Below are positions 52,201 through 64,000 of a DNA stretch of 64,000 nucleotides, in pieces. Source of the stretch: Parus major (taxonomy: Eukaryota; Chordata; Aves; Passeriformes; Paridae); contig NC_031769.1 in the NCBI RefSeq assembly GCF_001522545.3, positions 72,241,756-72,305,755 of the forward strand, read 5' to 3'. Numbering within the stretch: position 1 is the stretch's first letter; each line of letters starts with the position of its first letter. The notes beneath the pieces are model-generated. The model saw nothing but the letters and a program-made list of their open reading frames with translations, had not been told where the DNA came from and did no database searches. The translations under genes were made by a program, and so were the position numbers.

Positions 52201-54100
52201 CATACACACATATTTGTATATATTTTTATATATATATATACCAATATAAATTAAAGGTCTAGAGCTATTTAAATGGAGGGCTTGCAAGTAGAGTTATCAG
52301 TGAAGGTTGGTATGAATTTCTACCTGAATCAGATAAAGTAATGTTCTTCTCCAGTCTCCTTCTCCCCTGTGCCAGGTCCAGGAAGCCTGAGGCACATGGA
52401 AGTTGTATCAATTTCCTGATCAGACCAACTCTTCATAATTCTCAGTAGGATCAGTGACATAGTGTTCTTCAGGCAGGGCTGCACAATTGCTAGGACTGAC
52501 TCAAGTGAATTGTGGAGAGGGTGGCCAAGGATGGAGTGGAACCCCTCACCTTGAAAGCAGCACAGGTTCTGATAGGCATAAGCCAGTGGTGAGATTGTAG
52601 CTCAGAAACAGAGGATGCAGTAAAAGCTCTGCAATTTATGTAATAGTAAAACAATTAAAAGGAGTATTATTATAATTTAATTATTCCTAACAAAAACTGC
52701 TATTTAGGGAGCATTAGTTAGGGAGCAACAGCAAGATAAACACTTCTGTAATTGAAATTAATAGTATAAGTCTGCTTTCAAATAAAAACAAGTTTGAATT
52801 AGACATTTGAGAAAAAGATGAAATTTAAAAGTTTTAAATGAAATTTCATGTGATAAATATTATCAAAGTCCTTCTGCCAACCTTCACAAATCAACACTTG
52901 CCCTTAAAATGTTAAGCCATATGCCTTAGAACAGGTGTTGTCCTTCAGCTACAACAATTGTAATAAGGTTAGTTAATTGAAAGCCATCACTGTGCTTTAT
53001 TTGGTTCAAATGGAGCAAATGGTTTTCCTAGTCTACAGTGGCATAAATTCTATAATTCTATAGCTTCTTGTTAGATATTGCTGACCACCAACATAGAAGT
53101 GTCATCCACATTAAATCAGCTGCTTTCAAAAAGCTATTTCAGGATATTGAGACCATGTGTAGAGTATTTCCTCAGGGAGGTGTTTTGAAAAATATCTCCT
53201 GGAAATTAGGTTGCTTAGTACAATTCTTCTTGCAGCAACTCATGGAGTTTACATACTTGTCAAAAATCATTGCAAGCTCAGAAATGTCTGCACCAAGTTC
53301 TGAACTGACATCTCATAGATAGTCTGACAGCTATGTGTATGAAATTGGATGTCAGGAACCACTTAGGAACAACAAAAACAAAACATATTGGTTTCTTATG
53401 TCCTCTGAGTCATATTCAGGAGTTTGCTTTTGTTATACCAAACTGTTAACTTCCAAAACCTGTTTTTGGGCTCTTCAACGCACTTGATGTAGTTCAGCTG
53501 TTTCCTTGAACCAACATTCCCAAGTTAAAAAAAAATAAAAAAAATAAAAGTTTCTTTGTTTTTTTAAAGTTAACAGCATAAGTAGTAAAATACCATCATA
53601 ACTCTATTTTGCATTTTGAATGGATTATTTTTATCAGTAACATTTCAGTGGCAATGATTAAATGAGTAAGAGGTCTTCCCAACTATTTGAATAAGGCAGA
53701 AATAATGATAACTGGAGCCAGACTGGAATCTCGTAGTTTTTCATATCTAGTTCTTCTCTTGTCCTGAAAACTCTATGCATAAGAAATCCAATGGATATTA
53801 TGAAGCTGTTCCTTCTGCATGCCTCTGTTTAAAAACCCCAAAGTGTTCATTGAGGAATGATGCCACGTTTAAGAAGAAAACCAGTGTTTTTTGCAGTCAT
53901 ACTACATCAAATTTCAATGAGGCCATCTAGGTCACAGCTTTCTAGCAGCAGGGTGGCTTTTAGCAGCACCTATGCATGCAGCTCCTCCTCTCCCGATGAT
54001 GCTGCCTGTGTTGGTGTTGGTGCACTGCAGGTCTGTCACCTTAGGGGCACACACCCTAATTCCTTTGTGGTGTTTCTCTGGTGTTTTTGCTGTTTCACTA
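49215..54100. other. Unique noncoding DNA
   Basis: No gene is seen. 49990-50270 is complex, repeat-free sequence (candidate conserved element, see findings). Low-complexity A runs lie at about 51840-51853 and 53526-53549, and an AT-rich run at 52208-52240. 52360-52620 is locally richer in G and C but matches no repeat or protein I know. Confidence 0.45.
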
Positions 54101-54127
54101 GTTGCCTACTGTTGCCTACTGTTACCT
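54101..54127. repeat. 10-bp tandem repeat, about 2.7 copies
   Basis: The unit GTTGCCTACT is repeated twice exactly and then a third time as GTTACCT. It lies in the GC-richer segment 53920-54240. Confidence 0.85.
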
Positions 54128-57100
54128 CTCATCTCTGTAAGAGCTCTCATGTGCTGCAGTGCAGCAGGCTGAGGGCCCTCGCTAGCACAGGCAAGCCTGG
54201 AGTTCTGCTCAGCCCCTTTCAGGTCTGTTTGAAAGTCTGACAAATGAGCCCTGGTAGCTAGTGAGCAAAGATCTTCTTTTCCTTTCAGGAGATGAATCCT
54301 ATCCAGTACCAGTAGGTCTTATAATGTGTAGACCACCTCCTAAATGAAAAGTAAAAAAATGTGATGATTGCATCAGCCACAGAATCAAGTAGTAATAGAC
54401 TGGGTCCATTTGCTTTTTTCCAGTGCTGCTGCCCAGAACTGGAAGGAGAGAGAGAGAAGACATACAGTCACTACAGTGACTACTATAAGATCATACTTTG
54501 CTCTGATACTATTCCACAACATAATCCTTCACTCTCATAGTACATGAAGAATTAATCAGACAAGTTTACTGCACAAAATAAGGAGCAGACCCAAATTCTT
54601 CCAGTTTTAGATTATTATCTTAAAATTGGTGAGAGATAATAGACTAGATACATTTACATATTGGGATCAAATCCAAAATTTAGTCATTCAAGGGACTCAT
54701 TGGAGACCTCCTAGAAATCACCTTGTGATTAGCAAAACTGCTGTAGTTGAAATATCTATAAACTCTCAAAGCATATAATTCCAATTCATTAAAAAAAAAA
54801 AAAATTATAAAGGAGCTATACAAAATTAAGACTCCAGCAAGCCCTTCTACAGTGAATAAATTAATTCACTGTGGTTATTAATAAAAATGTTTGGGGCGAT
54901 TTTATTCTATTGTTCTTCTCAGGTCACATTAAATTAAATCTACATAATACACTATTGCATGAATACATGGCAGTTTCACACCAGTTTCATTTACAATTCA
55001 ATTCATGTGAGCCACACCAGAGGCTGTGCTAAGAAGAGCCTTTCTGGGTTCATTAGAGCTGCTGCTCATTCAACAATAAGACTTTTCTTGCCAGTACTCA
55101 GTCTCTCCAAATCCTTGGAAGTCTACTGAGGACACAGCACTGCTAATAATCTGCAATGGGGCCTTGTGTTTACAACTATTCCTTTCATTGTGCATTATGT
55201 TCCTCAAACATTGCCAAGCTATGTAGTTTTCAAGTGAAAAGCTGAGTAAATGAGATATTTTATATACTGAACATATCAATATCCCAGATGGGAAAACTAA
55301 GTGTCATGTATATCCCAGGAAAAGAAAATAACAAGTCTATACAGCTGCTTACCATCCCTTCATCAATTTGTTGATTTTTCTGTTTCTCAGTGTAAAAGAA
55401 GATCCATCTCTTATCTGAAGCATGATATAATCTTATTAGTTATGTTTGTGGTACTTTCAAGGCCTTTGTCATAAACAACTATTGCAAATAAATTAAGTAC
55501 AGAGTTATTCCTGAATTAAACATCACACTGAAAGTATAACTGAAAAAGATGTTGACAAAAAGGCAACCTATTCCTATACCTGTATTAGAGAGATGAAAAC
55601 TGAGTCCCACTGCTTTTTAAGACTTACAGAGATGATGATAACCTCTTCTCCATATTGTCATCTAACTGGAAGGCAAATTCAAATGTTCAGTTCAAAGCTT
55701 GCCTGAAAAAGCAAAAGCTCAAGAAACTTCTTCCTTAATTGTATCCATAAAACTCTTTTTTTTTGGTCCTCTAAATACTGAAATATTTACCTTGCCCCTC
55801 AGTTGTATATCAGAAATATACAATTTCCTGAATAACAAAGTGGATAGAATAATCAGTGATTGTACTTGCAGTAAAACCGAATGATCCCAGGGACATACAC
55901 CAATCTGATTTTTGAGGTAGATCTGCATCCTTATTCTTAAAATAAAGAAAACAAGAAAAGTTGAAAAACTTGAAGAAAAAAGTTAGAGCAAGAATACCTT
56001 TTAAAACGAAAATCTCACCTCTAATGGACAAAACAGAACAGATCACAAGAAGTGTTCTTTCATATCTTTTACCACTTTGTCACAAATGTGGGCCTTTTCC
56101 TTCAGTCTATCTTAGTATAGTGACATTTAACCTCTTCCTCAGCAGCAGGAAACCCTTCACAATCCCATCTAATAAAGGTCATTTTCTAAGCAGTGAATCC
56201 TGCCTTCCCACTTCTCTTTGAGAATGTTCAGGCTTTCTGAATTGCAGGCTCCCATGTTTATCACATCATTCCTTTTCCTGCCCAACCGGCACGCTCACTT
56301 TCCATCAGAGGAAACCTTCCCTTCTCTCTTCAAAGACTTCCACTCAAGCCACATTTCAAGAGGACCAAAGAACCCAAATTCCCTCCTGCTGCCAAGTCAA
56401 AATCTTTTAACAAAGCACAATATTCTGAGGCAAGTGAAAGAGACACGGTTACGGACAGGGCACTGGGAGGAGTGGCCATTTAGATCTCCTAGATGAACTC
56501 CTGTAAATCTGTTTGTGCACTGGTGGACCTCATACAGTGTCAGCCTAACTGAAGTCACTGCTTGTTTTGCAGAGCCCTACTTAATGGAAATACAAGCAGC
56601 ACAATCAAGGAAACTTCATGGAGAAAACCAGGAGAATGAAGGACTAGAAACTGAAACCCCATTGGAAACCTAGCTACTCAAAGATATATGCAGTAGTCAA
56701 ATTAAAGCTATTTATTTACATGACAGACACAAGAGGCTTTCAAGACTGAGTTCTTTCTTACATAGGATATCAAATTTCTCCATGAGGATCCAGAACACTT
56801 TGGTTGTGATGAAATATCCACTTCAAAAGTAGACCTACTACTGGTCAAAAAATTTCAATATTGACAGTCCTTTTTTTTCTGATAAATAATTTCAAATTGC
56901 CCTTGAAGTTAAACATATACTCTCAGTGCATAAACTGCATCATCCTGTAATTGCGTTTGTGTCATAATCAGCTCCTTATCAGAAATAACCTTATTTATAT
57001 GCTTGTAAACAATGATGAAGCCTAAAAAAATTCTATTTAATAAGATTGAGATAGTTTTCTCTTTTTGAAATATTAGTTTAATTTTTTTTTTCATCTTTGA

Positions 57101-60100
57101 TATTTTCAGCATGCAAAATTTAAAATACAGCTTTTTAAACTTAATATGGTGTCTGGGGGAGAAACCAACCTGCCTTGTCAGTATGCACAGGAACTGCTGT
57201 ATCTCTGCTTAGATAGATAAGACAGTTTTATCTCTAACAACAACTTCATTGGAAGGTTAAAGTGGTTATTCATACTTTAATTTCAGCATCATTACTTCCA
57301 ACTATACAGCTTCTTACAGGGTAATTATTACAAATGCTGTTCTTTTCCTGTAGCAAGATCTTGAATTTTTGCTGAATTTATATTCTTGGTTTTTTGCCAC
57401 TGGAATAATTGTGCATTACATGAAAACCTTATTAGCAATTTCCCTCCTTTCCCCCCCACGAAGCTACTGATAAAGGTACTAAACCATAGTGGCTTAAGAA
57501 CAAATCATCTCTGGCTGACACTACCCCATTTAACTCGACTTTCGGCAACTAAGAGCTAGAATGGTTTTAAATCTCCATATACGTAATATAGAGATTTTAC
57601 ATAGCATTTGAGATAGGGGAAAGGAGAGAGAGGAAAAAAGTAATGAAAAAGTTGAAGGATTTAGGTTCAGATACCAGTAAAGTATTTTTTGCGCTCTTGA
57701 AACAGATGGACTTACTCCTAAGCTACTACCTTAGTTGATGTTAGTAATTTATTTCCTTCTTATTAGCCTTTCCAAGCATTCTCAAGTGAATTTAAGCTGT
57801 TTATTTTATCAACCCTTTGATAAACTGATTAAAATATTTGCACCCTTTTCATTAAGTCAACCCAAATGTCTATATTATTACGAAATATCTATGGTAAGAA
57901 AAACTTACCAAGTTATCTATGGTAGGAAAAGGTTATCAAAATTATTTTTAGGAATTCTTAAAAAAAAACCAAAAAAAACTATTAAAGCCTAGAGACGAAG
58001 ATTATTTCCCCTCTTTCTCTCTACAAATATATCTAGTTTTCTATCTGAATTCTTCCTGTAACACTGAGGTTACATAAACATCTACTCTTGTTTTTTGGAG
58101 TCTTACTCTTGTTTTATTACTATTACCTATTTTTTTTTCCCCTGTAAATACATATAGAACACAAAAGCCGTGAATTGTAAATGTGTTTCAGCTGTTGTGG
58201 CTTCATATCTTTTGTAGCAATTTGCTGTTAAAATACAAAATCAAGGAACTTATTATTACCTCACACTTTTATTTTCCAGTTCTTTGCATAAGCAGAAAGA
58301 GTCTTCAGACACTCCGGCTTCCAGATATACTTCCACTTTTTACAATTCAGGGAAGATTTCTTAATGTCTTCTCCTCTGGTTTGTTTTTTAGCCTCAGTGC
58401 CACATCTTTACCATTTTCTCCTGAACGTGTCTCCTGTGTCAGTAAGGTAGTTGAGCTTGGGGGTGTTTAATAAAGGTGACATCCACTGCTGCCACTGTAC
58501 TAATTTGTGTATACTCCACGGATCACATCTCAAGTCACAAGAACAATCTATATTTCTTTATTGTTAGACATGTCATCACTCAGTTTATACTCAATCTCTG
58601 TTCACAGCAATGAGTGTTTCTGCATCATTATAAATTTGAAAGATTCTTGACTGGATATGTCTTTAGAAGTCTATGATAATTTTCTCCAGTGGAAAACAGC
58701 AAACAATCATAAGACAAAGGTACAGAAGAGCTCGTAATAAACTTTTCTGCAGTTGACATGCAATACTCTTCCATGATCCAATTAATTCTACATGACTTTT
58801 CTCAAAACAGAATATGATACTTGGTGTTAGTTTCCATGATACATAGAAGATAAGAAAAAATGCTTCTTTGACCCACCCTAAAAACATAAAACAGTGGGTA
58901 AATCTGGACATCATATATATATACATACACAATTACAGAGATATATTTTAGGGAGACAAGGAATGACAAAGAGCTGCATGAATCTCCATGGCACACACAG
59001 ATAAAATGGAAAATCTAAGAGTTGTTAATGTCATATTTCCAATAAAGTAATTTATATTCTCTGATATTAAACTAAGAAATCCTTGCTTCTTTTTTTTTTT
59101 TTTTCAATACATAGCTGTAGGGATGCTATGTATTTTCTATTAATTGCCATTTTTACTTACCATATCAAAAGAGAAAAATAAGATAGCAAAATTATTCAGC
59201 CCAAGTTCTCAGAAGACAAGTTGCTGAACTGACTTCTCTTACTTGGTATTTCTTCCAGAAAATGAAATAGTATAATCTTCCAGTGCTGCAGACACTACGA
59301 TTTAATCTTTATATTACGGAATTTATATCACACAATTTTGAGTACTATTTGAGTAAGCAAGTTTTCGTAATTATTCCTTCCTGCTTGATTAAATTCCTAT
59401 TCCACACCTTCCATTTTCTCTCATGAAGAGGCAGCAGAATTTCTCCTTACCTCCCAAGTACAATCATAACATAGCAAAGTGAAACAATGATATAGAATCA
59501 AATCCTGAGTATAATGTCATAAACTGTAAAAATTTAAAAAATGCTTTACATTCTCAGTCAGTTCCTGATGACGAGAATGACTATTTATTATTTGACTATA
59601 ACAGCCAAAATATGCAGGCACTTGAAACTATGAAAAGCTTTCAGATTTGGGGGAAAAAAGAAATTGGCTCAAATGACATCACGCTAGGTGTCTAAACAGA
59701 GGTCAGTGTAACAGTGAGGGGTACAGCCATAGAATTATTTGAGATTATGTGAATGGACAAAGTCTTTGATATCTCATTTTGTTTCTGTTTATTTACTTGG
59801 GTGATTTTAATGTGTTTTTTCTTGACATTAAGTTTCATTTGACAGTTTTTTATTAAGTGAAAAACTAAACAGTGATTCTGACAGAAATGACCATCACCAC
59901 TTATTTTTTAAGAAATGTATCAATTGACAGTGGATTTAAAAAAAATCAAGTTGTACATCATTCACAAAATCCTGCATAGCTGACAATGACTAAATTTATT
60001 GAAATGTTTCATTGAAATAGCTAAGGTCAAGAACCTGAAAAATACAGTGTTTTGTAAATCCTTTTTGATTTACTTCTTCTCCTTCAGTAGAAGGCATACT

Positions 60101-60355
60101 CTATTTTTCTGCTCATTATACTATATAGATATATATGCATATATATATGTCCATACATGCACAGGTATATATAATTATACAGACACAATAAATACAATAC
60201 ACAGTTCCTGCCTTAGAAAATAATTCTATGCTCCTATTTGAAGAAATTTGCTGCCTTAAATGCTAAATTAAGACAATTATTTAGTAATAGTTTACATTGT
60301 AAACAACATCCTACGCTCACTCATTTTTACTTATATATCAGATTTTTTTCAGAAA
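54128..60355. other. Unique noncoding DNA, about 6 kb
   Basis: No gene is recognised. Two overlapping plus-strand open frames at 55961-56496 have no known motif, and the second begins at a TTG codon. A 17-base near-duplication (tatctatggta[a/g]gaaaa) lies at about 57886-57930. Low-complexity A, T and AT runs occur at about 54791-54804, 57958-57978, 59089-59104 and 60120-60170. Confidence 0.5.
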
Positions 60356-60975
60356 TTATTTGGGTCAAGTTTTTGTAGTGGGAGCAGTAGAGAGGCTACA
60401 GGGTGGCTTCTGTCAAAAGTTACTGGAAGCTTCCTTTATGTCTGATGGAGGCAGTGCCAATTGACTCCAAAATGAACCTTTCACGGGCACAGGATGAACC
60501 CATCAGCAACTGTGGTGGCTGGGATAACATATTTAAGAAGGGGACAAAAAACATTCAACAACCTCTGTTTGAGAAAGGAGAAAGGGGTGTAAACACATTT
60601 GATAAACAGCCACACAACAGCAGATGGATGCCCAAAAGAGGCTGTAAGCTTATGAAGCTTCTGGCAGGAGTTGAGGGATTGTGGAGAGAGGAGTCCGCAC
60701 TAGAGCAGGTTTGTTGCCAGGTCTGGTTACCCTTTAGGGAACCCAATCTGGAGCAGCCTGTTCCTAAAGGACTGCACCCCATGGAAGAGACCCATGCTTG
60801 GGCAGTTAATGAAGAACTGCAGCCTGTAGGAAGGACCCAGAAGTTCATGGAGAACTTCTGTGGGAAGGGACCCTACAGTGGAGCAGTGAAAGAGTGTGAG
60901 AAGTCCTTCACATGAGGACAAAGAAGCAGCAGAGACAAGATGTGATGATCTGACCACAACCCTCATTCCCTGTCT

Positions 60976-60981
60976 CCCCAC
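60976..60981. repeat. Target-site duplication of the inner LTR, left copy
   Basis: CCCCAC directly precedes the inner LTR terminus. Its partner at 61458-61463 reads CCCTAC, one substitution apart. A 6-bp duplication is usual for ERVK-like (beta-retrovirus-like) and alpharetroviral integrases. Confidence 0.75.
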
Positions 60982-61079
60982 TGTGGTGGTGAAACAAAAG
61001 GCCGTAAGGGCCTCACAAACTGAATCCTGACTTGAGCCAACATAAGCTGTGAGAAAGCTGCCAGCTCTTTGTGAGAACA

Positions 61080-61205
61080 GAGCTCTAGGATGGTGGAAAA
61101 CAACTACTTTTCCTTAAGAAAGAACTCTGTGACTGTGAAAAACAACCTGTATCCCCTGAGAAAGAGCTCTAGAACTGAGGAAAACACTAGCCACCTGTAA
61201 AAACT
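61080..61205 (+). repeat. Three 42-bp direct repeats in the inner LTR U3
   Basis: The word GAGCTCT/GAACTCT starts at 61080, 61122 and 61164, exactly 42 bases apart each time. Each is followed by a ...tg.ggaaaac(a) block. Repeats like these in U3 often hold enhancer sites in retroviruses; that role here is inference. Confidence 0.8.
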
Positions 61206-61320
61206 GTTTTCAATCGTCAGGCAGGAAAATGAAAACAGTATGTCACAAACAACACTTTCCTGCATGTGCACACTTGGGGACTGAGTGAGCAATCAATACA
61301 CAGTAACAACTTGTTACTGA

Positions 61321-61354
61321 CCAATCAGGGATAGACACGAGTTGTTTTATAAAA
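61321..61354 (+). promoter_or_regulatory. Retroviral-type promoter (CCAAT and TATA box)
   Basis: CCAAT at 61321-61325 and TTTTATAAAA at 61345-61354 are about 20 bases apart, upstream of the presumed R region. This is the core promoter layout of an LTR. Whether it is active is unknown. Confidence 0.65.
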
Positions 61355-61375
61355 CTCTATAGAAAGAGATGCATG

Positions 61376-61381
61376 ATTAAA
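61376..61381 (+). promoter_or_regulatory. Candidate polyadenylation signal (ATTAAA) in the inner LTR
   Basis: ATTAAA lies about 20 bases downstream of the TATA box and upstream of a T/C-rich block, where avian LTRs keep their poly(A) signal. The variant hexamer is common in retroviral LTRs. Confidence 0.5.
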
Positions 61382-61457
61382 CCAACACCTTCTTTTGCTC
61401 CAGGAAAGGCGTGTCCTGCTGTGCCCATTAATTTTTTTAATGAAGTCAACAGCAACA

Positions 61458-61463
61458 CCCTAC
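61458..61463. repeat. Target-site duplication of the inner LTR, right copy
   Basis: CCCTAC directly follows the inner LTR and pairs with CCCCAC at 60976-60981, with one transition between them. Confidence 0.75.
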
Positions 61464-61768
61464 ACTGCTGCAAGGAAGGAAGCAGAGCTCAAAAGAGCAA
61501 AGTTAAATTCAGGAAGAAGAGAAGGCTGAAGAGATGGTATTTTAAAGATTTTATTTCTCATTTTTATACTCTGATCTGATGGACAATAAATTAGATAATT
61601 TCTCCAAGTGAGTCTGTTTTTACCAGGAGGGTAACTGGTGACCCTCCCTGTATTTATCTTGACCCATAAGTCTTTTGTTTTATTTTCTCTCCACTGCCAG
61701 ATGAGAAAAGGGAATGATAGAGAGGCTTTGGTGAGCACCTGGCACACAGCTAGAGTTAACCCACCACA

Positions 61769-64000
61769 AAACATGTTAAGGATTTTATTGTTTTAAAAAA
61801 ACCCAGATAACCAGATCTATATGCAACCTTCCCTTTGTACTGTCTGATCTCTCAAACAGTGTTAGAATATTATTTGAAATACCTCCAGCATGCCTCAAAT
61901 CTGAAAAGTCATTAGCAGATGCTTAGTACCTATTTAGCTCTAAATTACATGTTCACAAAATATCTCCCATAACATTTGAAAAATCCATTAATTCCTTCTC
62001 CCTTGATTTTATCCTCACAGTAGGTAATGTTTTTTCTTCTTCCTGGTTTAGCAGAGCCATAACTTCTGGAGTCACATCCTTACATGAAAATCTTCCTTAT
62101 TTATCAGTAATTGAGTACAAAAAAGTATTTTCACTTCTGTTGATATAGACGGAAACTTGAAATTTGAGAAGCAAATACTCAAATAATCTCTATATTTGAA
62201 TGCTTGAGATAAATAGTGCAAACTTTTCAAGCCTAAGTTATGCTTTTAGCTTTTATCTGTAAAGCATCACAAATCTCTAAAAACACATCCATAGATGAAA
62301 TTTGCCAGTTTATAAGCAATTTCTAGCTGTTTAAGAAGTTATAAGGTGGTATTTTGCTCAGTTTAGGTCAGGCAAATACACCCAGATACATACTGCATTT
62401 CAGACCTGCCTCTCCACTAGAACCTTCATTCTTGTGCTGTTTATAAGAGGAAATGGTCTGACAAAAATAAAGGGAAAGGGGGAAGCTTACTGACTTACCT
62501 AGTCATTACCTAGATATTTAAGACCACTGTATAGTATTGTCCATGAGTATTAGACAAATTCCAGTGCACCAAACAAAAATTTAGTTAAGAGTTGGAATCA
62601 ATAATTAACACATCTTAGTGAGTGCACACCAGAGAGTTTATGGAGAGATATAACTGGGCATGCTTACAAAAGATATTGCTGAGAATATTTTTAAGGACAT
62701 AGGTTTTGAAGACCTGCTGTTTGTGTAATATTAGAGTACAGAAGAAAATTGTTTTAAGAATAATCACAAGTCACATATCCTGGTGTTTGGAACTGCAAGG
62801 TTGAATACAGATTTTCTTCTGGATTTTGCCAGTAAAGGTAATATTATGATATGTAGAACACCAAATTTAAGCCTGAAGCCCAGAAAAGCAATAGAGTATT
62901 GTATGTGTACCTGGAACTTAAGAGCTGAATATTGCCATTTGAGTCCACTACTAAAGTGGAAAATGAGAAATAGAACTGTTCTTAAATTCTGCATTTCTAA
63001 AGAGTCTTAGTTTCTCCACTCCTAAAATAAAATAGTAGTAATAACACTCCCCACATACCTCACCCCACACAAAACTAACCAACCAACCAAAAAAAAACCC
63101 TCAAACTGAAAAAAACCCCCACCTTCTATATTATTACAGCAGTATCTTGGAAAATCTTTAAAGAAAAACAAACTTCTATATTTGGAAATGTTCCTTTCTA
63201 CATTGAAATGTTTTATGACAGTGATCACTTGTGTAGATTTTAAGTTTCCATATTAGAACAACTAATATGCCCAAGGTTGATTCTAATATTATTTAATTTT
63301 ATTTCTTTTTAGAAAGGCTCTAAGGAGCACCACTGATTCTCAGGTTGGAGACAGTAGTAAAAAGTGAGGTTGCAGAGCTTAAAATAGACAGTGAGGAAAA
63401 TAGAGACTAGAAAAAAAGAAGACAGAGGAGAAACAACACCAATTAAATACATTTATTTAAATAAGCACCTATGGTTCTTATTTAAACTGAATTGATTTGT
63501 TAGAAATGATAACTACAAAGGCAAAAAGATAATCAAACCTATAATGCATATTGTTAATCAGCGAGCTTTAACTAAAGAAAAGAGAAATGTTGAAGTACAG
63601 AAAACAGGATATTTCTTATCAGAACTCCTTATAAGAACTCTTAACTCAGAGCATGAGTCCACAGGAGATCTAAAGACAATCATCTGTCTATGCAGCCTCA
63701 AATATCCTAATCATGAGGATGCTGTGGGGAATGTTCCAGGAGCCAGGAATATAAGAGCAGAGTCTAGCAGCTGTAGTCTGCACATCCTGTGCTTTAGTAG
63801 GTATTTTGATAGTGACACTTATAGATTAATGGGGCAAGTTTGTTTATAATGGAAACCAGTGCCCCAGTGTTTACGTGCGTGGAGTATATCCCGATCAGAC
63901 CTTGAGCACTGAAGATCTTATTTTGAGACAGACATTTGTCTAAAAACTCTATTAGCAATAAGCAGCCTGAAAGGTTGATTTCATGGCTCAGATTAAGTGA
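61769..64000. other. Unique noncoding DNA
   Basis: No gene or mobile element is recognised. An A/C-rich run lies at 63068-63120 (aacc repeats and A runs). An open frame of 101 codons at 63544-63849 has no known motif and an unusual start. 63700-63930 is less AT-rich and repeat-free, with no further interpretation. Confidence 0.5.

Larger units (their letters stand above)
60982..61457 (+). mobile_element. Complete solo LTR nested in an older LTR (ERVK-like)
   Basis: This 476-bp unit starts TGTGGTGG and ends CAGCAACA, imperfect inverted termini with TG...CA ends, and has 6-bp duplications on both sides. Its content follows LTR order: U3 with three 42-bp direct repeats, a CCAAT box (61321-61325), a TATA box (ttttataaaa, 61345-61354), then ATTAAA (61376-61381) and a cttcttttgctccagg R/U5-type block. 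No internal genes are present, so it is a solo LTR left by recombination between two LTRs. It lies inside, and so is younger than, the host LTR. The class assignment rests on duplication length and general resemblance. Confidence 0.87.
60356..61768 (+). mobile_element. Avian ERV LTR, split by a younger LTR
   Basis: The left part (60356-60981) begins with a ttgggtcaagtttttg block and continues with gaggctacagggtggcttctgt and gggataacatatttaagaag, typical of an abundant avian LTR family. It then carries several imperfect units containing ggagcag...ctgcagcc..tgg. The right part (61464-61768) resumes the same family: gattttatttctcatttttatactctgat, then caataaattag (an AATAAA signal near 61585), and a ttaacccaccaca terminus at 61768. 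The inserted 476-bp LTR plus one 6-bp duplication separate them, so the original element was about 930 bp. A 170-codon open frame (60403-60915) starts at GTG and runs through the repeat units; it is not evidence of a gene. A minus-strand copy of the family lies at 22916-23372. Confidence 0.85.

Noticed and set aside
55961..56496. Two overlapping open frames resembling a translationally coupled pair
   Set aside because: The second starts at TTG, the organism is a eukaryote, and neither product has known motifs.
1..64000. CRISPR arrays, tRNA/rRNA genes, operons, phage or plasmid features
   Set aside because: No regularly spaced repeats with unique spacers, no cloverleaf or rRNA signatures, and no prokaryotic gene density were seen.

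Overview
This window looks like bird nuclear DNA, probably a neoavian and quite possibly a passerine. It is AT-rich and CpG-poor, it has no recognisable protein-coding exon, and its only identifiable repeats are avian types: decayed CR1 LINE fragments and solo long terminal repeats (LTRs) of endogenous retroviruses (ERVs). It reads as a gene desert or the inside of a very large intron. I found no tRNA, rRNA, CRISPR array, operon-like layout or bacterial signal. The open frames are short, mostly under 100 codons, as expected by chance in AT-rich DNA; the longest ones lie in an LTR or cross runs of N.

Layout: 1-1904 is unique AT-rich DNA with an assembly gap (1049-1359) that starts in a purine simple repeat. 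A rearranged CR1 lies at 1905-2900, with a forward RT fragment directly abutting an internally deleted reverse-strand copy. 2901-19440 is unique sequence with short simple repeats, an (AT)n tract and a strong AT-rich hairpin (14850-14894). A truncated minus-strand LTR lies at 19441-19740. A mosaic at 22340-23725 holds forward CR1, minus-strand LTR and reverse CR1. A (CA)n microsatellite is at 25457-25486. An LTR element with 5-bp target-site duplications (TSDs) spans 28346-29694; its middle is an assembly gap (28615-29504). 29700-60355 is mostly unique sequence with A-rich tracts, a CR1 3'-end relic (34690-34806), a T21 tract and small tandem repeats. At 60356-61768 an older LTR is split by a complete 476-bp solo LTR with near-perfect 6-bp TSDs. 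The rest is unique sequence.

The parts do not work together as a pathway; they record successive retroelement insertions. The best-supported observations are the nested LTRs at 60.4-61.8 kb, the gap-containing LTR at 28.3-29.7 kb and the rearranged CR1 at 1.9-2.9 kb. A few complex, repeat-free stretches could be conserved noncoding elements, but that needs cross-species alignment. I did not find a convincing undescribed biological system. Family assignments come from remembered consensus sequences, not from a search.
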